Assembly (NCBI RefSeq): GCF_001429245.1 | Contig: NZ_LMJE01000001.1 | Location: 1,545,564-1,609,563 of the forward strand | DNA: 64,000 nucleotides | Reading direction: 5' to 3' | Origin: Rhizobium sp. Root274 | Lineage (GTDB): Bacteria > Pseudomonadota > Alphaproteobacteria > Rhizobiales > Rhizobiaceae | Notes under the pieces: model-generated | Seen by the model: only the letters and a program-made list of their open reading frames with translations | Database searches by the model: none | What the model was told of the DNA's origin: nothing | In this document: piece after piece, positions 9,494 through 18,039 of the stretch | Position numbering within the stretch: position 1 is the stretch's first letter | Layout: each line of letters opens with the position of its first letter | Made by a program: the position numbers and the translations under genes

Positions 9494-9511
9494 GTTCAGC
9501 CTGACCGCCGA

Positions 9512-9536
9512 GGAACAAGGCGGCGTTCGGCGGGTT
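9512..9536 (+). promoter_or_regulatory. EcfG-type promoter motif upstream of yihY
   Basis: GGAAC at 9512-9516, 16 bases, then GGTT at 9533-9536, directed at the gene starting at 9556. The motif has the same one-base departure (GGTT for CGTT) and the same spacing as the motif at 8018-8042. A transcript from here would have a leader of only about 15 nt, still including the GAGGAG ribosome binding site. Confidence 0.5.
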
Positions 9537-9555
9537 CCCCGTCTGAGGAGCCACC

Positions 9556-10554
9556 ATGCACACCCATCCCCCCGAGAATATCGAGACTGAAACGCTGAGC
9601 CGCGAGGACGTCGAGCGAGGACGCGATGCGTCTGCGCCGGGCGATATTCCTCTCAAGGGATGGAAGGATGTGTGCCTTCGGGTTTATCATCGTCTTCTGG
9701 AGGAGCGGGTCACGCTGACGGCTGCAGGTGTGGCCTTCTATCTGCTGCTGTCGCTTTTTCCGGGGCTTGCGGCCCTTGTCTCGCTCTATGGCCTCATCTC
9801 CGACCCTTCGAGCATCGGGGCGCAGATGGCCTTCCTGTCCGACCTCTTTCCAGCGGACGCGCTGGACCTCGTGCTGGGGCAGTTGAAGGCGCTCTCTCAG
9901 CAGAATGACAGTACCCTCAGCATCGGATTTTTCGTCGGGCTCGGGATCTCGCTGTGGAGTGCGCGCAACGGGGTCGCGGCCTTGTTCGAAGCGATGAATC
10001 TAGCCTATGCAGAGGAGGAAAAGCGCGGCTTTCTATCGATCACGCTGTTCAGCATCCTGTTCACGCTGGGCGGCTTGCTGGTGGCCGCAGTTCTGACGAC
10101 GGCGCTCGCCGTCTTGCCGGTGGTCATGGCCGTCGTCTTCATTCCGGATCGGGTAGAACTGCTGATGAAGGTGGTTCGGTGGCCGATCATGCTGGCGGTA
10201 ATCTGGCTGGGGACGGTGCTGATCTATCGCTATGGTCCGAGCCGGGAGGATGCGAAGCTCAGGTGGCTGAACTTCGGCACCGTGTTCAGCACGACGGCCT
10301 GGCTCATCACCTCGCTCGGCTTTTCCTATTACATCGAGAATTTTGCCGATCTGAACGCGACCTATGGGACCCTCGGCACGTTCATCGGCTTCATGCTGTG
10401 GACCTGGATCTCGACCGTGATCCTGATCGTCGGCGCGATCATCAATGCCGAGCTGGAGCATCAGACGGCGCGCGACTCGACCACCGGCCCCCGCATGCCT
10501 ATGGGCGCGCGGGGCGCGACGATGGCCGATACGCTCGGGAAGACGCAGGACTAG
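9556..10554 (+). CDS. YihY/BrkB family inner-membrane protein
   Basis: 332 residues with GAGGAG upstream. The YihY/virulence factor BrkB pattern is clear: an amphipathic N-terminal segment, then LTAAGVAFYLLLSLFPGLAAL as the first membrane helix (about 56-76), followed by the SIGFFVGLGISLWSA and AVAALFEAMNLAY-like region and further helices to about residue 300 (six TM segments overall). The last 30 residues are polar. The function of the family is unresolved; an earlier 'ribonuclease BN' label is wrong for it. An EcfG-type motif upstream links it to the stress genes. It converges on ngg with a 6-bp gap. Confidence 0.85.
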   Translation: MHTHPPENIETETLSREDVERGRDASAPGDIPLKGWKDVCLRVYHRLLEERVTLTAAGVAFYLLLSLFPGLAALVSLYGLISDPSSIGAQMAFLSDLFPADALDLVLGQLKALSQQNDSTLSIGFFVGLGISLWSARNGVAALFEAMNLAYAEEEKRGFLSITLFSILFTLGGLLVAAVLTTALAVLPVVMAVVFIPDRVELLMKVVRWPIMLAVIWLGTVLIYRYGPSREDAKLRWLNFGTVFSTTAWLITSLGFSYYIENFADLNATYGTLGTFIGFMLWTWISTVILIVGAIINAELEHQTARDSTTGPRMPMGARGATMADTLGKTQD

Positions 10555-10560
10555 AGCCGC

Positions 10561-12384
10561 TCACCCGGACCGGGCGGCGCCAACCTGGCGGCTGCCGGGG
10601 AAGAGGAGTTCGACGAAACGTTCGGCCGTGGGCTGCGGTTCGTGGTTGGCAAGCCCCGGTCGCTCATTGGCTTCGATGAAGACATAATCGGGTTCGGCCG
10701 GGTCGCGGACCATGAAATCAATGCCGACCACGGGGATCTTGATGGCTTTGGCAATGCGGCAGGCGGCGTCGACGAGATCGGGATGGACGGTTTCCGTGAC
10801 ATCGTGGATGGTGCCGCCGGTGTGGAGATTGGCGGCCTTGCGCACGGTGATCTCGCGGCCCTCTTCCAGGACGGTTTCGAGATCGAGGCCCTGTTCGGCC
10901 AGACAGCGTTTCGTCTCGACATCGACGGGAATGCGGCTTTCGCCACCGGTCGCGGCGGCCCGACGGCGGGACTGCTGGTCGATGAGCTTGCGGATGGCCG
11001 ACCGACCATCGCCGACCACGCGCGGCGGGCGACGGACGGCAGCAGCGACCAGCCGGTAGTCGATGACCACGAGGCGCAGGTCCTCGCCTTCGAAGCAAGC
11101 TTCGAGCAGGACGCCGTCGCAGACCTGGCGGGCCTGCTTGATGGCGGTGATAAGTGCCTCAGGGGTCGAGACGCCGACAGAGATGCCGCGACCCTGTTCG
11201 CCGCGCGCCGGTTTGACGACAAGTTTCCCGTGTTTCTCGAGGAATGCTTGGCGCTCGGCCTCGGAGGCATCGGCGGAGATCTGTTCGGGCACGATCAGGC
11301 CGGCCCCCTCGGCAAAGCGTCGGGTGACAGCCTTGTCGTCGCAGATCGACATGGCGACGGCGGAGGTCAGATCCGACAGGCTTTCGCGGCAGTGAATGGT
11401 GCGGCCGCCATGGGCAAGGCGGAAGAAGCCGCCTTCGGCGTCGGTTACTTCGACATGGATGCCACGGCGGAGCGCCTCGTCGATGATCAGGCGCGCATAG
11501 GGGTTGAGCGCTTCATATGATTCGACCGGCTGGGCGAAGAACTTCTCATTGATGGCGTTCTTGCGCTTGACCGAAAAGAGCTGCACGCGGCGGAAGCCGA
11601 GCTTCTCGTAAAGGCCGATGGCTTTCTCATTGTCGTGCAGGACGGAGAGATCGACATAAGCCAGGCCGCGCGCCTGGAAGTGTTCGGCGAGCGTACGCAC
11701 CAGGCCCTCGCCGATGCCCGGTTGGCGGGCCTGGGGGTGGACGGCGAGGCACCAGAGCGAGGCGCCCTGCTCCGGATCTTCGAACAGGCGCTTGTGATCG
11801 ATGCCGGTGACTGTGCCGATGATCTCGCCGGTCACATCATCCTGAGCGACGAAATAGGTAACGGGGCGATTATCGCGCTCGCCGGCGAAGAAATCCTCGC
11901 GGACCTGGACCATGCCGCAGGCGGCATAGACGGCATTGATGCCGGCCGCATCTCCATCTGCACCGAGGCGGCGGATGGTCACGCCACGCGGGCGACGGCC
12001 ACCGGCACGGTAGGTGGAAAGGTCGAGGCGGAAGGTGTGGGACGGGTCGAGGAAGATTTCCTGCGGGGCGCGGGAGAGGAGGACGTGGGGTTCGCCGACA
12101 TAGAAGGCGATATCACGGCTCAGCGGGGCTTCGTCCTTGAGGGCGGCGAGAAGGGTGGCGTCATCCTCGAAGGTGCGAGCGAAGAGAAGGCGGCCCCAGC
12201 CGCAATCGAGCACCACGTTTCGCGCCGAATCAGGCCCATTCCCGCTGCGGGATTGCGGCGGAGTGCCAGCAGAGCCGGGCTGACGCAGACGGCTCAAACG
12301 ATGGGAGAGAGCCTTGCTGCTGCGCGGTTTTCGAACCGTCTGGGAAGCCGTGGCCTGAGCGGATTTGTCCAGCTTCTTCATCAT
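10561..12384 (-). CDS. ngg: N-acetylglutaminylglutamine synthetase (GNAT + ATP-grasp fusion)
   Basis: 607 residues. After a basic N-terminus there is a GNAT acetyltransferase domain (about 140-290; WCLAVHPQARQPGIGEGL and HDNEKAIGLYEKLGF) fused to an ATP-grasp ligase domain (about 310-600; VVKPARGEQGRGISVG, and DFMVRD...FIEANERPGL near the end). This architecture is that of Ngg, which acetylates glutamine and ligates a second glutamine to give N-acetylglutaminylglutamine, precursor of the osmolyte NAGGN. The start ATG overlaps the stop of asnO (TGATG at 12386-12382), indicating translational coupling. The M42-type peptidase gene often found in NAGGN loci is not adjacent. Confidence 0.92.
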   Translation of the reverse strand: MMKKLDKSAQATASQTVRKPRSSKALSHRLSRLRQPGSAGTPPQSRSGNGPDSARNVVLDCGWGRLLFARTFEDDATLLAALKDEAPLSRDIAFYVGEPHVLLSRAPQEIFLDPSHTFRLDLSTYRAGGRRPRGVTIRRLGADGDAAGINAVYAACGMVQVREDFFAGERDNRPVTYFVAQDDVTGEIIGTVTGIDHKRLFEDPEQGASLWCLAVHPQARQPGIGEGLVRTLAEHFQARGLAYVDLSVLHDNEKAIGLYEKLGFRRVQLFSVKRKNAINEKFFAQPVESYEALNPYARLIIDEALRRGIHVEVTDAEGGFFRLAHGGRTIHCRESLSDLTSAVAMSICDDKAVTRRFAEGAGLIVPEQISADASEAERQAFLEKHGKLVVKPARGEQGRGISVGVSTPEALITAIKQARQVCDGVLLEACFEGEDLRLVVIDYRLVAAAVRRPPRVVGDGRSAIRKLIDQQSRRRAAATGGESRIPVDVETKRCLAEQGLDLETVLEEGREITVRKAANLHTGGTIHDVTETVHPDLVDAACRIAKAIKIPVVGIDFMVRDPAEPDYVFIEANERPGLANHEPQPTAERFVELLFPGSRQVGAARSG

Positions 12385-14159
12385 CAGACCTCGTGCGCCT
12401 GGAGCCACATTTCGAGCAGGCCGACCTGCCAGAGTTCGGAGCCCTGGAGCGGGGTGATGTGTTCCGAGGGGGCGGCGAGCAGCCGGTCGACATAGTCCTG
12501 GCAGAACAGGCCGCGGTCGCGTGCAGCGCTCGACGCCAGCGTGTCGCGCAGCATGTCGAGATAGGGGCCGGCGATGTATTTCAGCTGGGGCACGGGGAAA
12601 TAGCCCTTCTTGCGGTCGATGACCGCACTCGGGATGATCTTGCGGGCGACGTCCTTCAGGATGCCCTTGCCGCCATCGCGCAACTTTTCCTCCGGCGGGA
12701 TGCGAGCGGCGAGCTCGACCAGTTCGTGATCGAGGAAGGGCACGCGCGCCTCCAGGCCGAAGGCCATGGTCATGTTGTCGACGCGCTTGACCGGATCATC
12801 GACCAGCATGACATTGCTGTCGAGGCGAAGCGCGCGGTCGACCGGGGTGTCGGCGCCGTCGGCGAGCAGGTGTTCGCGGATCAGGTCGCCACTGACGTCT
12901 CGCTCTGCCATCCAACGCGGGTTGAGCTGGGTCGTCAAGGTTTCGTGCGAGCGGTCGCGGAAGGCGCGGCCATAATCGGCCACGACATCTTCGGAGCCGA
13001 CGAGAGGCGGATACCAGTGATAGCCGGCAAATACTTCATCAGCCCCCTGGCCGGACTGGACGACCTTGATGTGTTTCGAGACTTCCTTCGACAGGAGATA
13101 GAAGCCGACATTGTCGTAGGAGACCATGGGTTCGGACATGGCGGCGATGGTGCCGGGCAAGGCTCCCATCAGATCGGCGGAGGGGACGAAGATCTTGTGG
13201 TGATCGGTTGCGAATTCGCGGGCGATCAGGTCGGAATAGACGAATTCGTCGCCCTTTTCGCCATTGGCCTCCTCGAAGCCGACGGAGAAGCTCATGAGAC
13301 CTGTCTGACCGGCTTCGGCGAGGAGGCCCACGATCAGGCTGGAATCGACGCCGCCCGAGAGGAGGACGCCGACGGGGACGTCTGAAATCATGCGGCGCTT
13401 GACGGCGAGGCGGAGCGCATCGAGGAGGCGTTCCTGCCATTCTTCGCGCGTCAAAGACAGATCTTCGGCGCGGCGCTGGTAAGGCGGGTTCCAATAGCGG
13501 CGGTCTTCGAAGCTGCCGTTGCGCTCATAGATGCGAAGGGTTGCCGGGGGCAATTTGCGCACACCCTTGAGAATGGTGCGCGGCGGCGGCACGACGGCGT
13601 GGAAGGTCATGTAATTGTGCAAGGCTTCGACATCGAGAGCGGTATCGATGCCGCCCGTCTTGACGATGGCAGGAAGCGAGGAGGCGAAACGCAAGCCGCC
13701 AGAAACCTCGGCGAGGTAAAGCGGCTTGATGCCGAAACGGTCGCGCGCCATGATCACCCGGCCGCTGTCGCGTTCGTGGATGACGAAGGCGAACATGCCG
13801 TGGAAGCGAGAGACACAGGCCTCGCCCCAGGCATGCCAAGCTTTGAGGATGACTTCCGTGTCGCCACCGGAGAAGAAGCGATAGCCCTGCCGCTCCAGTT
13901 CGAGGCGAAGTTCGCGGAAATTGTAGATGCAGCCGTTGAAGACCAGCGACAGGCCAAGATCCGGATCGACCATGGGCTGCTGCGACTTGTCGGAGAGATC
14001 GAGAATTCGCAATCTCCGGTGACCGAGGCCGACATTACCGCGCACCACGACGCCGGCCGAATCCGGTCCGCGCGGGGCGAGTACATCCGCCATGATCGAG
14101 ACTGCCTCTACCGACGGCGCGCCGCCGTCGAACCTTACTTCTCCACAAATGCCGCACAT
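12384..14159 (-). CDS. asnO: N-acetylglutaminylglutamine amidotransferase (asparagine-synthetase-like)
   Basis: 591 residues. Cys2 (MCGICGEV) is the N-terminal nucleophile of a class II glutamine amidotransferase, with the GHRRLRILDLS and FNGCIYNFREL motifs. The synthetase domain carries the PPi-loop SGGVDSS near residue 268. The sequence resembles asparagine synthetase B, but immediate linkage and translational coupling to ngg identify it as the NAGGN amidotransferase, which amidates the dipeptide with glutamine-derived ammonia in the cytoplasm. In Sinorhizobium meliloti this pair makes the compatible solute under salt stress. About 190 bp separate it from the PepSY gene upstream, so it probably has its own promoter. 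Confidence 0.92.
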   Translation of the reverse strand: MCGICGEVRFDGGAPSVEAVSIMADVLAPRGPDSAGVVVRGNVGLGHRRLRILDLSDKSQQPMVDPDLGLSLVFNGCIYNFRELRLELERQGYRFFSGGDTEVILKAWHAWGEACVSRFHGMFAFVIHERDSGRVIMARDRFGIKPLYLAEVSGGLRFASSLPAIVKTGGIDTALDVEALHNYMTFHAVVPPPRTILKGVRKLPPATLRIYERNGSFEDRRYWNPPYQRRAEDLSLTREEWQERLLDALRLAVKRRMISDVPVGVLLSGGVDSSLIVGLLAEAGQTGLMSFSVGFEEANGEKGDEFVYSDLIAREFATDHHKIFVPSADLMGALPGTIAAMSEPMVSYDNVGFYLLSKEVSKHIKVVQSGQGADEVFAGYHWYPPLVGSEDVVADYGRAFRDRSHETLTTQLNPRWMAERDVSGDLIREHLLADGADTPVDRALRLDSNVMLVDDPVKRVDNMTMAFGLEARVPFLDHELVELAARIPPEEKLRDGGKGILKDVARKIIPSAVIDRKKGYFPVPQLKYIAGPYLDMLRDTLASSAARDRGLFCQDYVDRLLAAPSEHITPLQGSELWQVGLLEMWLQAHEV

Positions 14160-14346
14160 GAGCCTGGCTGGAACCTCCGTTGGAAGACAAAACGAATGGT
14201 CCCGACGGCCAGGATTTCACCCCGGCGCATCGGGCACGCCTTTTGCAAATGACCTTGGGGTCCGCATTGTTCCAATTTTTCCGTCCTGCCTTGCCGAGGC
14301 GCGTGGAGCAAACCGACGGGGCCGGTTCGTCTGGACGGAGGATGGA

Positions 14347-15759
14347 TCAGCTCAGGGCCCTTTTCAGGGGCGCGATGTGGCGGAACACCAGGAGGTCGAG
14401 GAGGAGGACCGCGACGAGCACTGCACCGCTCAAGGGGAAGAGCAGTGACACGGCCAGCATGACGACCGCGCCGGTTTTCCAGAGGGGACCGGGTTCACTG
14501 ACTGTCGGGGCGACCAGGCGGGCGGCCCCTTTGGGGCGACGCTTGAACCACATGACGAAACCGCTGACGGAGAGAAAGATGATGGCCAGACACAAGACCG
14601 TGACCAGGACGAGGTTCCACAGGCCGATGGCACCTTCGTGGAAGGCGACGCCGGCCGCCATGGCTTTTCCGGCGACCCCGTAATCGGCAAAGCCGACATC
14701 GGCGAGGATGCGGCCGGTATACTGGTCGATATGAACGATGCGATCATCGAGCGGATTGGCGCTGTCGTTGCTCATGGTGTCGCGCGAGATGCTCCAGACG
14801 CCGGTTTCGTCGCCTGGGAAGGCGAGCTGGAAGCGTTGGTCGAAACCCAATGCGCGGGCGAGCGTGACGATGGCATCGAGCGTGACCGGCTGGCCTTCGG
14901 GCGTGCCGATGACGCCGGCGTCAGAGCCGGAGGCCGGCATCGGGGTCTGTTCCAGCGCCCAGGGCACTTCCTTGATGCCGTCATAATTCATGCTGGCATG
15001 GGTGGCGTCCGACAGAGGTACATTGTCGTACTTTCCTGCCGGGAAAGTGCTCCAGGCCTGGGTGTATTTCTCGCCCCAGACGCCAGCCCAAGTCAGGCCG
15101 GAGAGCAGGAAGACGACGAGGAGCAGCGCGGCGTAAAAGCCGATCGACAGATGCAGCGACTTCCACAGCTGACGGCCCTTGGCGGACAGCTGCGGGACGA
15201 GCACGGACGAGAAGCCTCTCTCATCGCGCGGCCACCAGAGATAAAGACCCGTCACGACCAGCATAATGCCGAAGCCGGCGGCGATTTCGATGAGACGATC
15301 GCCGAGGTCACCGATCAGCAGCGTGCCGTGAATGGTTTCAGCGAGATCATAAAGACCGGCGCGGCGATCCCAGTGACCCAGAACCTTTGCGGTATAGGGA
15401 TCGACGGCGACCATGAACGACCCGTCACCCTGATTGACCCGAAAGAGCGAGGCCTGAGTTGGCGTGCGCGGGGCAATGTATTGGACGATCTCGCCAGCGA
15501 CCTCGCCATAGGCGGCTTCGGCCTGGGCGGAGACCGGGGCGGTGGTTGCCTGTGGCGTGACCAAATAGGTGTTTTCACCGTCCCGGCCATAGAGCGTTGC
15601 GGTCCAGAGCATGATCAGGCCGGTGACGGCGAGCATGATCAGGAAGGGCGCGACATACAGGCCGGCATAGAAATGCCAGCGCCAGGCCGTGATGTAGAAG
15701 CGGCGGGAAAGGCCGGCGGATCGTGCCGGGGGAAGCGAGACATCGGATATTATGGTCAT
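14347..15759 (-). CDS. PepSY-associated membrane protein (PiuB-like)
   Basis: 470 residues from the ATG at 15759 with GAGG upstream. Family features: a first helix with AWRWHFYAGLYVAPFLIMLAV (His residues typical of PepSY_TM proteins), periplasmic PepSY-like segments (SLFRVNQGDGSFMVAVDPYTAKVLG and VHIDQYTGRILADVG), a second helix near HGTLLIGDLGDRLIEIAAGFG, and C-terminal helices ending RHIAPLKRALS. Four to five TM segments in total. PiuB-like proteins are often iron-regulated and have been proposed to reduce siderophores at the inner membrane; that role is inference here. It lies 34 bp downstream of an FNR/FixK-like regulator gene on the same strand. Confidence 0.85.
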   Translation of the reverse strand: MTIISDVSLPPARSAGLSRRFYITAWRWHFYAGLYVAPFLIMLAVTGLIMLWTATLYGRDGENTYLVTPQATTAPVSAQAEAAYGEVAGEIVQYIAPRTPTQASLFRVNQGDGSFMVAVDPYTAKVLGHWDRRAGLYDLAETIHGTLLIGDLGDRLIEIAAGFGIMLVVTGLYLWWPRDERGFSSVLVPQLSAKGRQLWKSLHLSIGFYAALLLVVFLLSGLTWAGVWGEKYTQAWSTFPAGKYDNVPLSDATHASMNYDGIKEVPWALEQTPMPASGSDAGVIGTPEGQPVTLDAIVTLARALGFDQRFQLAFPGDETGVWSISRDTMSNDSANPLDDRIVHIDQYTGRILADVGFADYGVAGKAMAAGVAFHEGAIGLWNLVLVTVLCLAIIFLSVSGFVMWFKRRPKGAARLVAPTVSEPGPLWKTGAVVMLAVSLLFPLSGAVLVAVLLLDLLVFRHIAPLKRALS

Positions 15760-15793
15760 TCTGAAAAATCCTCGATGAATGGGGTTTCGCGTT

Positions 15794-16477
15794 TCAGGAT
15801 ACGGGGCGGTCGCCGGAGGCGACGCGGGCCAGATGCAGGGGCTCAAGCACGGTCACGAGATCACTGTGCTGGAAATCGATGAGGCCGGCTTTCTTCAGGC
15901 GGGTGAAGCAGCGGCTGACCGTCTCGACCGTGAGGCCGAGCCAATCGGCGAGATCGGTGCGGGTGGGAAAGAGATGGAAGGTGATCGCGCCGCGCTTCTT
16001 CTGGCGAGCGGGGCGACCGAACTGGCCGGCAAGATCGAGAAGGGCGGAGGCGACGCGTTCCGGTGCTGTCTTGCGGCCGAGCAGCATGGCGAGTGCCTGG
16101 GAGCGGGCCAGCATTTCGCCGAGCGCGGATTCGAGATCGCCATGCGACAAAGGCTCGGCGATCGGTTCGAGACACGTGAGGCCGAGGGTTTCGGCTGAAC
16201 AGCGATTGCGGTCGCCCAAACCGAGACCGATCAGGCGGCCGGGGCCGACGAGATCGATGATCTGACGGCGGCCATCGGTCAGGGTCTGGGAGGTGGCGAC
16301 ACAGCCTTCCAGCACGCGGTATTGCGGAGAGCGGGAGAAGCCTTCGAGAAAGAGCGTGGTGCGCGGCGGAAGCAGAGCGTTTTCCGCTCTGGATTTGCGT
16401 TCGGCACCCAGCATCGCAGGAAGAGGCGGCCCTTTGCGGGCCTCGCCTTCAGCAAGCATTGTCAACATGACTGACAT
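15794..16477 (-). CDS. Crp/Fnr family regulator, FixK-like
   Basis: About 227 residues from the ATG at 16477; 16468 is equally possible. The N-terminal cyclic-nucleotide-binding fold includes RTTLFLEGF and VGPGRLIGLG. The C-terminal HTH (TRTDLADWLGLTVETVSRCFTRLKK) has the E-x-x-S-R recognition pattern of FNR/FixK proteins, which bind TTGAT-N4-ATCAA. No N-terminal Cys cluster for a 4Fe-4S centre is present, so it is more like FixK than oxygen-sensing FNR. It sits between a DUF2946-like gene and the PepSY gene, all on one strand, suggesting it may control that group. I found no canonical FNR box next to these genes. Confidence 0.82.
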   Translation of the reverse strand: MSVMLTMLAEGEARKGPPLPAMLGAERKSRAENALLPPRTTLFLEGFSRSPQYRVLEGCVATSQTLTDGRRQIIDLVGPGRLIGLGLGDRNRCSAETLGLTCLEPIAEPLSHGDLESALGEMLARSQALAMLLGRKTAPERVASALLDLAGQFGRPARQKKRGAITFHLFPTRTDLADWLGLTVETVSRCFTRLKKAGLIDFQHSDLVTVLEPLHLARVASGDRPVS

Positions 16478-16564
16478 CCGGATTGTGACCGGGCATGCGG
16501 TCATGCGCATGCGATCCGGCCTGATGGAACTGATGGCCCGGCGAGACGCAGGGCCGTTGATCGA

Positions 16565-16963
16565 TCAGGTCAGGACGGGGGGTGCGCGAGGCGCGCTATT
16601 GGGCGGGAAGAGCTGGCGGTAATGCGCCTCTGCCGGCTGCGGCATGACGGCGGCGACTGCGACCGGCAAGCGGATGCCGACGAGATCGGCCGGAGCGGGC
16701 AAAGCAATGGCTGCGGAGATGCGACAGGCTTCGCAATCGGAGGCTGCCGTGTGGGATTTGGACTTGCCGTCCTGATCGATGCCGGGAAGGCAGAGTTCCG
16801 GAAGCGTGCCATCCGGCAGGATCAGACGCGCGACTTCGCTGGGGTCGAGCACTGGGATGACAGGAACAGGCGGGCGGTGGGCAAGGCCAAGCAGAACGAG
16901 CGCGACGACGCAGATCATGCGTATCGCCCGATCAAACCTTGTCCGGATACCCGTTTCGGCCAT
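16565..16963 (-). CDS. DUF2946-like small exported protein
   Basis: 132 residues from the ATG at 16963 with GGGGGA before it. There is a basic N-terminus and one hydrophobic helix (MICVVALVLLGLA), then an exported domain with Cys residues arranged CLPGID...SDCEACRISAAIALPAP and a Pro-rich end (PRAPP). This C-P-G...C-x-x-C plus Pro-rich tail pattern resembles DUF2946 proteins, frequently found near copper- or TonB-linked genes. The Cys pairs could bind metal, which is unproven. The FNR-like gene follows 87 bp downstream on the same strand. Confidence 0.6.
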   Translation of the reverse strand: MAETGIRTRFDRAIRMICVVALVLLGLAHRPPVPVIPVLDPSEVARLILPDGTLPELCLPGIDQDGKSKSHTAASDCEACRISAAIALPAPADLVGIRLPVAVAAVMPQPAEAHYRQLFPPNSAPRAPPVLT

Positions 16964-17053
16964 GCTATCCCCCGATAGATGTCGAGTGGATAGCATTGCG
17001 ATCAGACACCTGCAAGCGCGCGGAACTGTCGCAATGCCTCTTGCGACACGGCC

Positions 17054-17313
17054 TCAAGCGCGGATGCGAACCGGACGGGGCTGACGGAGGATAAACCAGC
17101 CGAGATGACGGTGGAGCGTCGGCGCGATGCCGTAGACGATGGAACTCACCATGACCGGCGCGAGGACGAGGGTTCGAGCCCATATGGGCCAGCCTTCGGT
17201 CAGCGGCATCAGCACGTAGAGGATTGCGGTGACGAAAGATAAATGACCAGCAGCATCAAGGCGGCCAGCCGATGTTTGGAGGGCGCAGGACGGGCGACAG
17301 GGGAATTGGACAT
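17054..17313 (-). pseudogene. Small two-TM membrane protein gene disrupted by a frameshift
   Basis: An ATG at 17313 with a good GGAG site begins MSNSPVARPAPSKHRLAALM and continues LLVIY, then hits a stop after 34 codons. From about 17242 the next frame continues the obvious protein: FVTAILYVLMPLTEGWPIW, a second helix (TLVLAPVMVSSIVYGIAP) and a basic end to 17054. Adding one base just after 17239 restores a single ~86-residue, two-helix protein. It is divergent from a TetR gene across a palindromic operator, so it is probably the regulator's target. Either it is a true 1-bp deletion or a sequencing error. Confidence 0.65.
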
Positions 17314-17351
17314 GGGCAGGCTCCATCAGAACGGTACGTATCGTTTATATT

Positions 17352-17366
17352 GAAACGCGCCGTTTC
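17352..17366. promoter_or_regulatory. Palindromic operator between the small membrane gene and the TetR gene
   Basis: GAAACG-CGC-CGTTTC is a perfect 6-bp inverted repeat with a 3-bp centre, flanked by longer partial symmetry (TATTGAA at 17349-17355 and TTCAATA at 17369-17375). It lies 32 bp from the TetR ATG (17398) and 39 bp from the divergent ATG (17313), the classical place for autoregulation and target repression by a TetR protein. Confidence 0.6.
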
Positions 17367-17397
17367 GTTCAATAGGAAATCGTGTTATGAGACCACA

Positions 17398-18018
17398 ATG
17401 AGAACGACAGATGTGACGAAGGCGCCGATGGACATCACAAAACGCACCTCGATCGGCGCGCAACGAAACCCGGCGAGCGAGACGGCGATCCTTGATGCGG
17501 CAGAAGAGATCTTGCGCGAAAGCGGTCTCGGCGGCTTTTCCATCGAGGCGGTGGCTCGGCGCGCCAAGGCGGGGAAGCCGACCATCTATCGCTGGTGGCC
17601 CTCGAAGGCGGCACTGCTGCTTGATGTCTACCATCGGCAGAAGGGCGAGACTTTTTATGCCGATACCGGCGATACGCGGAAGGATCTCGTCGCCTTCCTC
17701 GAAGCGCTGCTCGGCTTCTGGCGAAACAATGGGGGCGAGATCTTCCGCTCGATCATCGCGGCGGCACAGAGCGATCCGGACGCGCTGATCGCGCTGCGCG
17801 ACTATGCGGTGACGCGGTGTCGGTCGAGCGGGGTTATCCTGGCGCGCGGACAGGCGCGCGGCGAGGTGCGCGACGACTTCGACCCGGAACCGGTCATGGA
17901 ATTGCTATCGGGCTTCTGCTGGAACCGGCTGCTGACGGGGCGGCTGGAAGTCTCGCCCGGCGAGATCGAAACGATCGTCGATGCCCTGATCACCGGGCTG
18001 TCGTCGACGTCGCGCTGA
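17398..18018 (+). CDS. TetR/AcrR family transcriptional regulator
   Basis: 206 residues from the ATG at 17398; 17428 (MDITKR...), which has GAAGG upstream, is an alternative start. The N-terminal HTH is typical: ETAILDAAEEILRESGLGGF, then SIEAVARRAKAGKPTIYRWW, a W-W form common in one TetR subgroup. The C-terminal ligand/dimer domain (FLEALLGFWRNNGGEIFRS...) contains the PEPVMELLSGFCWNRLLTG segment seen in TetR_C_11-like proteins. The ligand is unknown. It is divergent from a frameshifted two-TM membrane gene, with a perfect palindrome between them. Confidence 0.87.
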   Translation: MRTTDVTKAPMDITKRTSIGAQRNPASETAILDAAEEILRESGLGGFSIEAVARRAKAGKPTIYRWWPSKAALLLDVYHRQKGETFYADTGDTRKDLVAFLEALLGFWRNNGGEIFRSIIAAAQSDPDALIALRDYAVTRCRSSGVILARGQARGEVRDDFDPEPVMELLSGFCWNRLLTGRLEVSPGEIETIVDALITGLSSTSR

Positions 18019-18039
18019 CGAGGATCCGGAAGGCTCTGC

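Noticed and set aside
16557-16568. TTGATCGATCAG near the DUF2946-like gene, considered as an FNR/FixK box.
   Set aside because: The half-sites TTGAT and ATCAG are separated by two bases instead of four and the site lies inside the coding region end, so it does not fit TTGAT-N4-ATCAA.
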